From contig JABMQS010000037.1 of assembly GCA_013202525.1 (NCBI GenBank), positions 1-36,801 on the forward strand: 36,801 bases of DNA. The letters run 5' to 3'. Positions within the stretch are counted from its first letter, which is position 1. Every line of letters begins with the position of its first letter. The position numbers were made by a program, and so were the translations under genes. The stretch is from Candidatus Omnitrophota bacterium (GTDB lineage: Bacteria; Omnitrophota; Gorgyraeia; JABMRG01). Of the stretch, positions 1 to 8,132 are shown piece by piece. The notes under the pieces are model-generated. The model was not told the DNA's origin. It saw only the letters and a list, made by a program, of their open reading frames with translations, and did not search any database.

Positions 1-1523
1 AGTTCGATCTGCAGCCTGCGCCTCTCAAAATAGAGCTTATCCACCTCATCCAAGATGTCGTTTCGAAGTTGCACCATAAGCCGCGACCTTACGTCTATAC
101 TGGTCTGGCTTGGATTCCAAATCATATCACCCAGGTCCCACGTGGCGGTTATATCCCAACCGCGATTCTTATCCTTAGGACCCTCTATATAGAAGTCAGG
201 ATTTAAGGTACCCCCTCTATCCAGATCTATGGTCCTTCCGACATCACCATCGAGGCCTGCAGTAACCTTGGGCAGCCATGCTTTATTGGCTGCAGCCTGT
301 CGCATCCATTTTATCTTTTCAGGTGACACTTCTGCATACCTTATTGCTGCCTGCTGAACTTCAGAGATGCTCGGTTCCTTTTCTGTGAATCTACCAAAAC
401 CTTTGCAAGCTGCAATACCCTCACTGGATGAAGATTTATCTATCTTTAACCTGTATAGACCATTGCCAGAAGCAGCATAAAGCGTCTCCTTCTTTTTGTC
501 CAAGCTAAGTGAATTTACCCGTGGCGAGGCAAGGCCCGAGGAGATGCTTCTCCACATATCGTCTTTTTTGTTATAGTAAAATACACCTTTTTCCGTTGCC
601 GCGAATATTCCATTATCCAGAGGCAATAAAAACCTTATCTTCCTCGTAAGCAGTCCTTCGGTATTCATCAGTTGCCAGCTTTCACCCTTATCCTTAGAAA
701 CCAGCGGCCCTTTGTCCGTAGCCAGGTATATTGAACTGCCGAAACAGGCAATATGATAGAGCCTTCCATCTTTCTGATCTTCATCAAAGTCACCTTCTAC
801 ATCATCGCCGTTACCGTTCTCTCTTTCTGAGGCCTTTTGAATATATACCCTGTCCCAAAGATCCAAATCATCTTTAATGCGGTAGACACCATCAATGGCA
901 CAGACATAGATATTATCCACACCTTCTGCAATAGCTACTACCTCTTTATTGGTAAAGATATTGACCGCGCTCCAATTCCTGCCGGCGTCTTTACTCTGAA
1001 ACAGGCCTCTTTTTGTGCCAACATATATAGAGGATGGGTGATGTTTAGTTGCAATGACATAGACCACATCTCTCTGAAGTTCATCCCGCCCCCTGAAAGA
1101 CCTGAGCCAGTTCTTGCCGCCATCACTACTGATATAGAGTCCATTAGATGTTGCGGCAAATATCCTATATATATCAACGGGGTCATAACTGATAAGATTG
1201 ACACCTCTCCTTTCACCCTTTAGCAGAAAAGCTCCTTGCCAGCTTTCTCCAAAATCTTCGCTTTTGTAGATAGACCTATCAGCGCCTGCAAAAAGATTGC
1301 CTTCTGTTTCTTTAATGGCACATATTGCTGTAACCTTTGCCTCGTCTATGCCTGTATCGCACTCTTGCCAAACGAGCTCTTCTTGCGTATAACCTTCAGC
1401 AGCCATCAGAAAAACCACAAAAAATACAAACAGGCTCATAACCCATCTCTTGAGCCTCAGAAACTCTGCATATCTCAGCTGCCCCTCTCTCTTCCTTCTA
1501 CATCTCTTACGTCTTTTCCCCAT
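1..1523 (-). CDS. Secreted BNR/sortilin-type beta-propeller repeat protein with a C-terminal outer-membrane-protein-like segment; 3' end lies outside the window
   Basis: Manual minus-strand translation is open from ATG (1523-1521, preceded by GGAGGAGAG) to base 1 with no stop (507 codons plus 2 nt). N-terminus MGKRRKRCRRKREGQLRYAEFLRLKRWVMSLFVFFVVFLMAAEGYTQ looks like a signal sequence. Repeats such as LYISSDGGKNW, LFQSKDAGRNW and PLVSKDKGESW match the BNR SxDxGxxW motif. The C-terminal part ends IDVRSRLMVQLRNDILDEVDKLYFERRRLQIE. Missing from the ORF track because it has no stop in the window. Confidence 0.88.
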   Translation of the reverse strand, partial: MGKRRKRCRRKREGQLRYAEFLRLKRWVMSLFVFFVVFLMAAEGYTQEELVWQECDTGIDEAKVTAICAIKETEGNLFAGADRSIYKSEDFGESWQGAFLLKGERRGVNLISYDPVDIYRIFAATSNGLYISSDGGKNWLRSFRGRDELQRDVVYVIATKHHPSSIYVGTKRGLFQSKDAGRNWSAVNIFTNKEVVAIAEGVDNIYVCAIDGVYRIKDDLDLWDRVYIQKASERENGNGDDVEGDFDEDQKDGRLYHIACFGSSIYLATDKGPLVSKDKGESWQLMNTEGLLTRKIRFLLPLDNGIFAATEKGVFYYNKKDDMWRSISSGLASPRVNSLSLDKKKETLYAASGNGLYRLKIDKSSSSEGIAACKGFGRFTEKEPSISEVQQAAIRYAEVSPEKIKWMRQAAANKAWLPKVTAGLDGDVGRTIDLDRGGTLNPDFYIEGPKDKNRGWDITATWDLGDMIWNPSQTSIDVRSRLMVQLRNDILDEVDKLYFERRRLQIE

Positions 1524-1536
1524 CTCTCCTCCTTTA

Positions 1537-2112
1537 TTAGCGAAACCCTATCCGCCTCCTTGGCTTCTTCTGCGGCGGCTCCAGCAACCTTTGTATGGCT
1601 TTAAATACAGAATGAAATTGCGCATCATACTTCCTCTCCAGCGCCTCAAACTTTCGTTTCAGGCCTGTGTAGGTCAAGGCCGTTCTTCTCAAATTTACAA
1701 AGGCGCGCATAATCTGTATATTTACAACAATAGCCCTGTTGCTATTCAAAACGCTTGAAAGCATAGATACCCCCTGCTCAGTAAAAGCGTAGGGTAGGTA
1801 TCTATGCCCACCCCATCTTGAGGTCACAGATTGTGACCTCAAGTTTTTGCCCAATCTTGAAGTCACAGATTGTGACTTCAGGGGTATGCCCTTTAAGGTC
1901 ACAAAATGTGACCTTAAAGATCTGATTTCTCCCCATGTCAACCTGAACATAAAATCCTCTGGAAATCTCTTTTTGTTTCTCTTTACAGCTTGATTTAAAA
2001 CCTTAGTGGTCACTCCATAAAGCTCTGCCAGATCGCTATCCAGCATCACCCTCTTGCCTCTGATCTGAAATATCCTATTCTCTATCTTTTCGTCTGGGAT
2101 TGATTTCAACAT
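1537..2112 (-). CDS. ORF6N (KilA-N related) domain DNA-binding protein
   Basis: N-terminus IENRIFQIRGKRVMLDSDLAELYGVTTKVLNQAVKRNKKRFPEDFMFRLT and YLPYAFTEQGVSMLSSVLNSNRAI are typical ORF6N-family motifs. Confidence 0.9.
   Translation of the reverse strand: MLKSIPDEKIENRIFQIRGKRVMLDSDLAELYGVTTKVLNQAVKRNKKRFPEDFMFRLTWGEIRSLRSHFVTLKGIPLKSQSVTSRLGKNLRSQSVTSRWGGHRYLPYAFTEQGVSMLSSVLNSNRAIVVNIQIMRAFVNLRRTALTYTGLKRKFEALERKYDAQFHSVFKAIQRLLEPPQKKPRRRIGFR
1817..1919. repeat. Three in-frame palindromes (1817-1843, 1858-1880, 1891-1919) inside the ORF6N CDS
   Basis: CTTGAGGTCAC-AGATT-GTGACCTCAAG; TGAAGTCAC-AGATT-GTGACTTCA; CTTTAAGGTCAC-AAAAT-GTGACCTTAAAG. Confidence 0.95.
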
Positions 2113-2122
2113 TTAACTCGCT

Positions 2123-2184
2123 TTAAGGTGTCAATTTGGCACCTTAATAGCCTGGTTCTCGAGGTGCCAGTTCGGCACCTCGAG
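2123..2184. repeat. Two further palindromes (2123-2147, 2158-2184) in the predicted ORF6N 5' leader
   Basis: TTAAGGTGTC-AATTT-GGCACCTTAA (one wobble pair) and CTCGAGGTGCC-AGTTC-GGCACCTCGAG (perfect). Confidence 0.93.
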
Positions 2185-2231
2185 TTCTTCGTTCAGGGGT
2201 AGCCATGATTTAAGGTATCTCGTGTTAATAA

Positions 2232-2260
2232 CCTATATCATGAATTTGCAGATTTGTCAA
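2232..2260 (-). promoter_or_regulatory. Predicted sigma70-type promoter for the ORF6N gene
   Basis: Minus strand TTGACA (2260-2255), 17-bp spacer, TATAGG (2237-2232). Confidence 0.6.
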
Positions 2261-2295
2261 CAAATATTTGAAGAAAAATCAACATCATCGCCTTT

Positions 2296-2318
2296 AAATT
2301 TGATGAAATATCAAATTT
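2296..2318. promoter_or_regulatory. Inverted repeat, candidate operator of the XRE-cupin regulator
   Basis: AAATTTGAT-GAAAT-ATCAAATTT, perfect 9-bp arms, 3 bp upstream of the -35 box of the regulator gene. Confidence 0.6.
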
Positions 2319-2321
2319 CAC

Positions 2322-2350
2322 TTGACATAAATATGGAAATCTGATATAGT
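2322..2350 (+). promoter_or_regulatory. Predicted sigma70-type promoter for the XRE-cupin/REC/HK operon
   Basis: TTGACA (2322-2327), 17-bp spacer, TATAGT (2345-2350); start codon at 2360. Confidence 0.7.
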
Positions 2351-2359
2351 GCTCAAGTT

Positions 2360-2911
2360 ATGAAGATAGGTGATAAGATCAGGAAGGTTCGCAAGGAAAA
2401 AAAGATGACCCTGAGGGCTTTGTCAGAGGCCAGTGGGGTAGCGCTCGCCACATTGAGCAGGATCGAAAACAATAAGATGACAGGCACTGTAAAGTCTCAC
2501 CAGGCCATCGCGTCCGGCCTCGGCCTGATCCTGCCGCAGCTATACGAAGATATGGAGATCGGAAAAAGCCTTGTAGACTTTCAACCACGACAAAACCGCA
2601 CAGATGTATTTATCCACAATGATAAGGCATCCTATGATATGCTGACAAGCAACGTGCTTTCCAAAAAGATGATGCCGGTCATGCTGAAGATCGCACCGGG
2701 CGGCGAAACCGCCGTAGAATCCCTGCCGAAGAATACGGAAAAATTTATCTACATAATTAAAGGCAGATGCAAAGTATCCGTAGGCCCTGAGGCCTATATA
2801 TTAAAGAAGGGGCAGACATTATACCTGAATGCCTCTCTGCGCCACCATCTAAAGAATGCCGGTACAGAAGAGACACAAGCCATATGTATTATCACCCCAC
2901 CTGCATTATAG
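2360..2911 (+). CDS. XRE-family HTH transcriptional regulator with C-terminal cupin domain
   Basis: HTH_3 pattern (IRKVRKEKKMTLRALSEASGVALATLSRIENN) followed by a cupin-like C-terminus (FIYIIKGRCKVSVGPEAYILKKGQTLYLNASLRHHLKNAG). Confidence 0.9.
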   Translation: MKIGDKIRKVRKEKKMTLRALSEASGVALATLSRIENNKMTGTVKSHQAIASGLGLILPQLYEDMEIGKSLVDFQPRQNRTDVFIHNDKASYDMLTSNVLSKKMMPVMLKIAPGGETAVESLPKNTEKFIYIIKGRCKVSVGPEAYILKKGQTLYLNASLRHHLKNAGTEETQAICIITPPAL

Positions 2912-2923
2912 GAGGTCTTTAAA

Positions 2924-3280
2924 ATGCACAAGATACTGATATGCGATGATGAAGAGGCTGTCCGCGAATCCCTGGGGCTCATTCTTTCTGAAAAGTATGA
3001 CCTGGTATTTGCTAAAGACGGCGGAGAATTGATTCAGCTGTTGAAGGCCACGCCTGATACAAAGGCCATCCTGCTGGATATCAAGATGCCTGAGAAAAAC
3101 GGCATTGAGGTGCTGGGTGAGATAAGATCCTTTAACAGCGATATACCGGTTATAATTTCAACAGGATATCAGAGTGTTGAAACTGCGGCCGAGGCCATAA
3201 AGGCCGGGGCCTGCAACTATATTGTAAAACCATTCGAAACAGATGCTGTCCTTGAGGCCCTTCAAAAAGCGGTCTCGTAA
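2924..3280 (+). CDS. Single-domain (REC-only) response regulator
   Basis: KILICDDEEAVRESL, ILLDIKMPEKNGIEVL, PVIISTGYQ and YIVKPFE match REC domain motifs; ends after about 118 aa without an output domain. Confidence 0.95.
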   Translation: MHKILICDDEEAVRESLGLILSEKYDLVFAKDGGELIQLLKATPDTKAILLDIKMPEKNGIEVLGEIRSFNSDIPVIISTGYQSVETAAEAIKAGACNYIVKPFETDAVLEALQKAVS

Positions 3281-3283
3281 CCT

Positions 3284-4843
3284 ATGCTTACCTATTACAT
3301 CACCTCTCTATTGACCACCATAACATGTCTTGGGCTCGGTGTCTTTGTGCTCTGCAAAAATACCAAAAACCCTTTGCATCGTTCACTCTTCAGGTTAAAC
3401 CTCGCCGTTGCACTGTGGAGTTTCTTTCTCTTTCTGCACTACTCATCAAAGACTATGCCGGCTGCTATGGCAAATTTGAGGCTTCTGCAGGCAGCGTCTG
3501 TATTTATCCCATCATGCTATCTTCACTTTATAATCAACCTGCTGGGCATAAAAGATAGAAAGCCATTAAGGCTCTCCTATTTCTTAAGCGTGGTCTTTCT
3601 TTTCATAAGCTTTACGCCTTTATTTGTATCGGGCGTTGAGCCCAAACTGCAGTTTCGCTTCTACGCCACTGCCGGGCCGCTCTATCTGCCCTGGATTATC
3701 ACATATATTGCTATATCGGGCTACGGGATCTACCTTATGCTAAAGAACTACAACGCATCACCACCGCTGAAGAAGAATCAGATAAGGTATGTCCTCCTTG
3801 CCTCATTAATAGGTTTTGCTGGAGGAGCCACAATATACCCTCTTTTTTATAACATCCCGTTTCCACCTGTGGGTGAACATATAATATTCCTGTATCCTTT
3901 TATCTTTGCGCTGGCTGTCCTAAAACATAATATCCTCGACCTAAAGATAGTGATCAAGCGCACTGTCGTTTACTCTCTCTCAGTCATCCTTATAACACTG
4001 ACGTACCTTATAGTAGTGCTTCTGGCGGAGAGGCTGCTGCGCAATATCGTCGGGTATCAATCACTATGGTCAACGGTAATAGCCGCTATCTGTATTGCAC
4101 TCTTATTTAACCCTCTCAAAAACAGGGTGCAGGCCCTGATAGAAAAAATATATATAAAGAGCGCGTATCAGCGCTTTAAGAAGGAGCTGCTTGAATCCGA
4201 CAAGCAAAAGGCGCTGGCCCAATTAGCGGCCGGAATGGCACATGAAATCCGCAATCCTTTGACCGCCATCAAGACTTTCTCAGAATTTCTGCCGGAGAAA
4301 TTTGATGATGCGCAGTTCAGGGAAAAGTTCTCGCGGATAGTAACGACAGAGGTAAACAAAATAGACTCTCTTATAACCCAGCTCATCGAATTTGCCAAGC
4401 CCTCTGCATTGAATATATCTCCTACGGATATACACGGCCTCACCGATTACACACTAGACCTTCTTTCAAGCGAGGTATTAAAACACAAAATCAAACTCAT
4501 AAAACATTATACCAAAGATGACCCTATGGTAGAGGCAGACGCGAACAAGTTGCGCCACGTCCTGTTTAATATCATAAAGAACGCTATCGAGGCCATCGGG
4601 GATAATGGCACCCTGACAATCACAACGCGCAGAACAGATAGATTTGTTATTGAAATCGCAGATACGGGCGGGGGAATAACTCAAGACGACTTAAATAAAA
4701 TTTTCGAACCTTTTTTCTCGACCAAGGAAAAGGGGGCGGGGCTGGGGCTTGCGGTAGTTCAGGGCATCGTAGCCGAACACAACGCAACGATCTCTGTCAA
4801 AAGCACCCTCGGCTCAGGCACTACATTCATCCTGCAATTCTAA
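3284..4843 (+). CDS. Membrane sensor histidine kinase with N-terminal 7TM-like region
   Basis: Seven or more hydrophobic segments, then MAHEIRNPLTAIKTF (H box), HVLFNIIKNAIEA (N box), IADTGGGI (G1) and GAGLGLAVVQGIV (G2). Confidence 0.93.
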   Translation: MLTYYITSLLTTITCLGLGVFVLCKNTKNPLHRSLFRLNLAVALWSFFLFLHYSSKTMPAAMANLRLLQAASVFIPSCYLHFIINLLGIKDRKPLRLSYFLSVVFLFISFTPLFVSGVEPKLQFRFYATAGPLYLPWIITYIAISGYGIYLMLKNYNASPPLKKNQIRYVLLASLIGFAGGATIYPLFYNIPFPPVGEHIIFLYPFIFALAVLKHNILDLKIVIKRTVVYSLSVILITLTYLIVVLLAERLLRNIVGYQSLWSTVIAAICIALLFNPLKNRVQALIEKIYIKSAYQRFKKELLESDKQKALAQLAAGMAHEIRNPLTAIKTFSEFLPEKFDDAQFREKFSRIVTTEVNKIDSLITQLIEFAKPSALNISPTDIHGLTDYTLDLLSSEVLKHKIKLIKHYTKDDPMVEADANKLRHVLFNIIKNAIEAIGDNGTLTITTRRTDRFVIEIADTGGGITQDDLNKIFEPFFSTKEKGAGLGLAVVQGIVAEHNATISVKSTLGSGTTFILQF

Positions 4844-5514
4844 AAACTATCGAATCTTGTCCTTTTTTTCCCAAGCAAAAAGTGGTAAAAGAAATTATAG
4901 GGAATCGACATATATTCAAGGCTTACTGCCTTTACATCCTTCTCGCTGCGCCACCAACTATCGGGGCGGTAGGCCTCATTCCTCGCAGTGCAATTATATA
5001 TCTTTATCCCGGTGCCCCTGAAGACCATCCTGAATATCATCAGGGCGCGCCTGGTGTGATATGTGCTTGTGACCAATATCAGGGACCTTAGTTTCTCCTT
5101 GAGCATATAGTCCCGTGTAGCAACTGCTTCATCGTATGTAGAGGTTACCGTCTTATCTGTAAATAATATGCCTTTTGGGTTCTTCCCGAAATACCTGAAT
5201 GCCTTTAGTGTAAACTCCTTTGGCGGAATATCCTTTAAGCCAAGCACCCTGTTCTTAAAATGATAGTATTCGCGCAGCTCCTCTTCCCTTTCAGGCAGGA
5301 TAGAGATCACTATCCTCTTTGAATACCCTTCATCATAGAGCTCCACTGCCTTCTTAAACCGGAAATAAGCATCGCCCCTGAGCAGGACTATGCAATCTGC
5401 CTTGCGGATATTATCCTTCATCAACAGGCAGGTCGCCGGCAACGGAAGCCACAACCTGTATGTTGCGGCAATAACCACTAGTATAAATAAAATCAATACA
5501 AGTCTGTTTTTCAT
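4840..5514 (-). CDS. YdcF-like (DUF218) membrane-anchored protein
   Basis: N-terminal TM segment; ADCIVLLRGDAYFRFKKAVELYDEGYSKRIVIS and LILVTSTYHTRRALMIF match DUF218 motifs. Confidence 0.8.
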   Translation of the reverse strand: MKNRLVLILFILVVIAATYRLWLPLPATCLLMKDNIRKADCIVLLRGDAYFRFKKAVELYDEGYSKRIVISILPEREEELREYYHFKNRVLGLKDIPPKEFTLKAFRYFGKNPKGILFTDKTVTSTYDEAVATRDYMLKEKLRSLILVTSTYHTRRALMIFRMVFRGTGIKIYNCTARNEAYRPDSWWRSEKDVKAVSLEYMSIPYNFFYHFLLGKKRTRFDSF

Positions 5515-5521
5515 ATAATAT

Positions 5522-6745
5522 CTAGCCGGCCTTTATCTCGCCTGACTTCCTTAGCGCCATCTTGATAAAGATGGGCCCTATAAGCTCATGGATTATTGTT
5601 GCCCCGATTATGACATTTATAATAATATCCGAGATGGCGTCAAATGCCGGTATCTGCTTCATCATGAGCGCAAGCCCCACGACAAGGCCGCCTACGGGAA
5701 TGAGCCCGCTAAAGGTATAGCGCTTTACATTGGGTGGAGACTTTGCAATGATACCGCCTGCAAAAACACCCGTGGCCTTGCCTATTGCCCTGAATATCGT
5801 AAAGAACAAGATCAGGACACAGGACGTCGGCAGGACCGCAAGGTTCAGGTGCATGCCGCTCAATGTAAAGAACAGGACAAATATCAGTTCTTCGGTATAG
5901 CGCTCAAAGACCTTGAATATCTTCTCTCTCTGGTGGTTAAAGTTGACAACCACTATGCCCATGACCATGGTACCGAGGAGCTGATCGATATTCAAAAGTG
6001 TTGCCACGCCGAAACATATCGAGAGAAGGCTGAGTATCACTACGATATATACGCCCTCTGTCTCCTTCTGTATAAGTACGGTTATCATATTAAAGATAAT
6101 ACCGAATATTATGCCCAAAACCACAGAGCCCGCAATGCTGATAAGCGGCTCAACCACTGAAGGGTAAAGCCCAAAATGCTCATGCAGGATAAATGCCTTG
6201 GCTATAACTATACCTAAACTGAAATTTATAATGCCCAGCACATCATCAGAGGCGGAGACACCCATTATTGTGCTGGTAACATCACCCTTTGCATTGTATT
6301 CATGCGCAACGGCAAGCGTGGGTGATGGATCTGTGGGCGAACCGAGCGTGCCTATCAGGATGCTTAAGGGAATGAAGGTGGTAAGCCACGTAGCATTGGG
6401 CAGGTGTATGAAAAACGGCGATATCGCCAAAAACCCCAGGATAAGCGCCGCAAATGCAAACTCTGCCTCGAGAAGCGTAATAATAACAATGCTCTTGCCG
6501 AGTTTCTTTATGCGGGGGAAAAAAAGCGTGCTTCCTATGGTAAAGGTAATAAATGAGAGCGCTATATTGGCAACGGTATCTGTCTGCCCTATAAAATCCT
6601 CTGAGATAAAATTAAAGAAACGCGGGTTTAGCAGAACGCCGGCTGTGATATAGCCGGTGACCTTCGGCAGTTTCAGCTTTGCCGCTATCTCTCCAAATAC
6701 AAAACCTGTAAATATTATTATACCGACAAGCAGAATTGGCTGCAT
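5522..6745 (-). CDS. CPA2/Kef-type cation:proton antiporter membrane protein
   Basis: Multi-TM protein; GEIAAKLKLPKVTGYITAGVLLNP and ...ASDDVLGIINFSLGI are typical of Na+/H+ exchanger-family proteins. No C-terminal TrkA-N domain. Confidence 0.85.
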   Translation of the reverse strand: MQPILLVGIIIFTGFVFGEIAAKLKLPKVTGYITAGVLLNPRFFNFISEDFIGQTDTVANIALSFITFTIGSTLFFPRIKKLGKSIVIITLLEAEFAFAALILGFLAISPFFIHLPNATWLTTFIPLSILIGTLGSPTDPSPTLAVAHEYNAKGDVTSTIMGVSASDDVLGIINFSLGIVIAKAFILHEHFGLYPSVVEPLISIAGSVVLGIIFGIIFNMITVLIQKETEGVYIVVILSLLSICFGVATLLNIDQLLGTMVMGIVVVNFNHQREKIFKVFERYTEELIFVLFFTLSGMHLNLAVLPTSCVLILFFTIFRAIGKATGVFAGGIIAKSPPNVKRYTFSGLIPVGGLVVGLALMMKQIPAFDAISDIIINVIIGATIIHELIGPIFIKMALRKSGEIKAG

Positions 6746-6778
6746 TGGCTTATCCTCATCCTTTCAAAAAAATCAATC

Positions 6779-8104
6779 CTATCTGCCGCCCCTCTCAGAC
6801 GACAGCGCCTCTTTTAATCTTAATATATCCTTATCCATAAACTCAGAGCGCGCATATAATGACCTTGCCTTCTCCAGGGCGGCCAGGGATGCCTCATGAT
6901 CTCCAAGGCTCTCTTCTATCCTGGCAAGGGTTACGTATGCCTCGCGGTTCTCGGGCCTTAACTCTATGGCCCTTGATATAGTCTCCTTTGCCTGCGCGTA
7001 CTCCCCGATGCCATCATAGGCATGCGCTAGGTTAGTGAGCAAAAATGAGTCGTCAGGGTCAGAAGAAAGCTTCTCTAAAGAGTATTCCTTCTCCTTCTCG
7101 TATTCCGCAGCTGCCTCCTCATACCTTTCCTGCGCATCATATATATCTGCCAGATTATTATGCGCCCTCGGATAATCCGGTATATACTCAAAGAGCCTTT
7201 CATACTCTGAGATCGACTTATCGAGTAAACCCCTGTCCCTGTAGACACTTGCAAGGTTATAATGGATGTCGATATTATCGGGGTTTAGGCTCAGGGACTT
7301 CTCAAGATGCTCGGCTGCCTCTCGGTAGCGCTCCATGTGCATATAGGCGAGCCCGAGGTTATTATGGATAGTGGCATTATTATAATCAAGGGGCAGGGCG
7401 CTGCTGTAGATATCGATGGCCCCGGTATACTTGCCTTCTTCAAAATATATATCACCCAAGAGCTTATAGGCCTCCAAGAATTCGGGATCTATCTCTATCA
7501 AATCCTTAAGCTGCGCTATCGCCTTGTCATAGTTATTATCACTGAAATAAAAATACGCCAGGCAGTAGCGGGCCTGAGCAAAATCCGGCCTTATCTTCAG
7601 CACCTCATCCAACAGTTTGTATGCTTGGGGCTTTGCCCCGGCTAAAAACAGATCCGCCGCACTATTAAGCCGATCGCCTGTATAGATGGTGCGGGTATTG
7701 CTGGCCAACCTCTTGATCCTGCGGTTCGAGCCGAGTTTAAGCTCTGCCTCCTTCAGGAGATTTATGGCACTCTTCGTAAGGCCTTCATTTATATATAACT
7801 GGGCCAGGTCACAATAGGCATCACAATAGGCAGGGTCTTTCTGGATGGTCAATTTATACTCATCTATGGCCTCGGGCATCATCTTGTTCTCAAGATAGGC
7901 GCTTGCAAGGGCATAGTTGACTGCAGATTCTTCGTTATTGACCTTTAGGGATTTTCTGAAGGAGTCTATGGCCTTATCATATGAACCCTCATCATAATAT
8001 TCAAGGCCCTGGTTATAAAGATAGAGCGCTAAATGGGGGCGGCCGGCATAGGCAAGGGCTGCGAGTAAGACCAGAATGATTATAAACTTAAATAGTATTC
8101 TCAT
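6779..8104 (-). CDS. TPR-repeat protein with N-terminal membrane anchor or signal
   Basis: Many tandem TPR motifs (e.g. AEHLEKSLSLNPDNIDIHYNLASVYRDRGLLDKSISEYERLFEYIPDYPRAHNNLADIY); hydrophobic N-terminus. Confidence 0.93.
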   Translation of the reverse strand: MRILFKFIIILVLLAALAYAGRPHLALYLYNQGLEYYDEGSYDKAIDSFRKSLKVNNEESAVNYALASAYLENKMMPEAIDEYKLTIQKDPAYCDAYCDLAQLYINEGLTKSAINLLKEAELKLGSNRRIKRLASNTRTIYTGDRLNSAADLFLAGAKPQAYKLLDEVLKIRPDFAQARYCLAYFYFSDNNYDKAIAQLKDLIEIDPEFLEAYKLLGDIYFEEGKYTGAIDIYSSALPLDYNNATIHNNLGLAYMHMERYREAAEHLEKSLSLNPDNIDIHYNLASVYRDRGLLDKSISEYERLFEYIPDYPRAHNNLADIYDAQERYEEAAAEYEKEKEYSLEKLSSDPDDSFLLTNLAHAYDGIGEYAQAKETISRAIELRPENREAYVTLARIEESLGDHEASLAALEKARSLYARSEFMDKDILRLKEALSSERGGR

Positions 8105-8132
8105 CCTCTTCCATAAAAGGTAAGGGATAACT

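Noticed and set aside
837-1604. Small ORFs 837-1223 (+), 938-1216 (-) and 1236-1604 (+)
   Set aside because: All overlap the long BNR-protein frame on the minus strand; no recognisable motifs.
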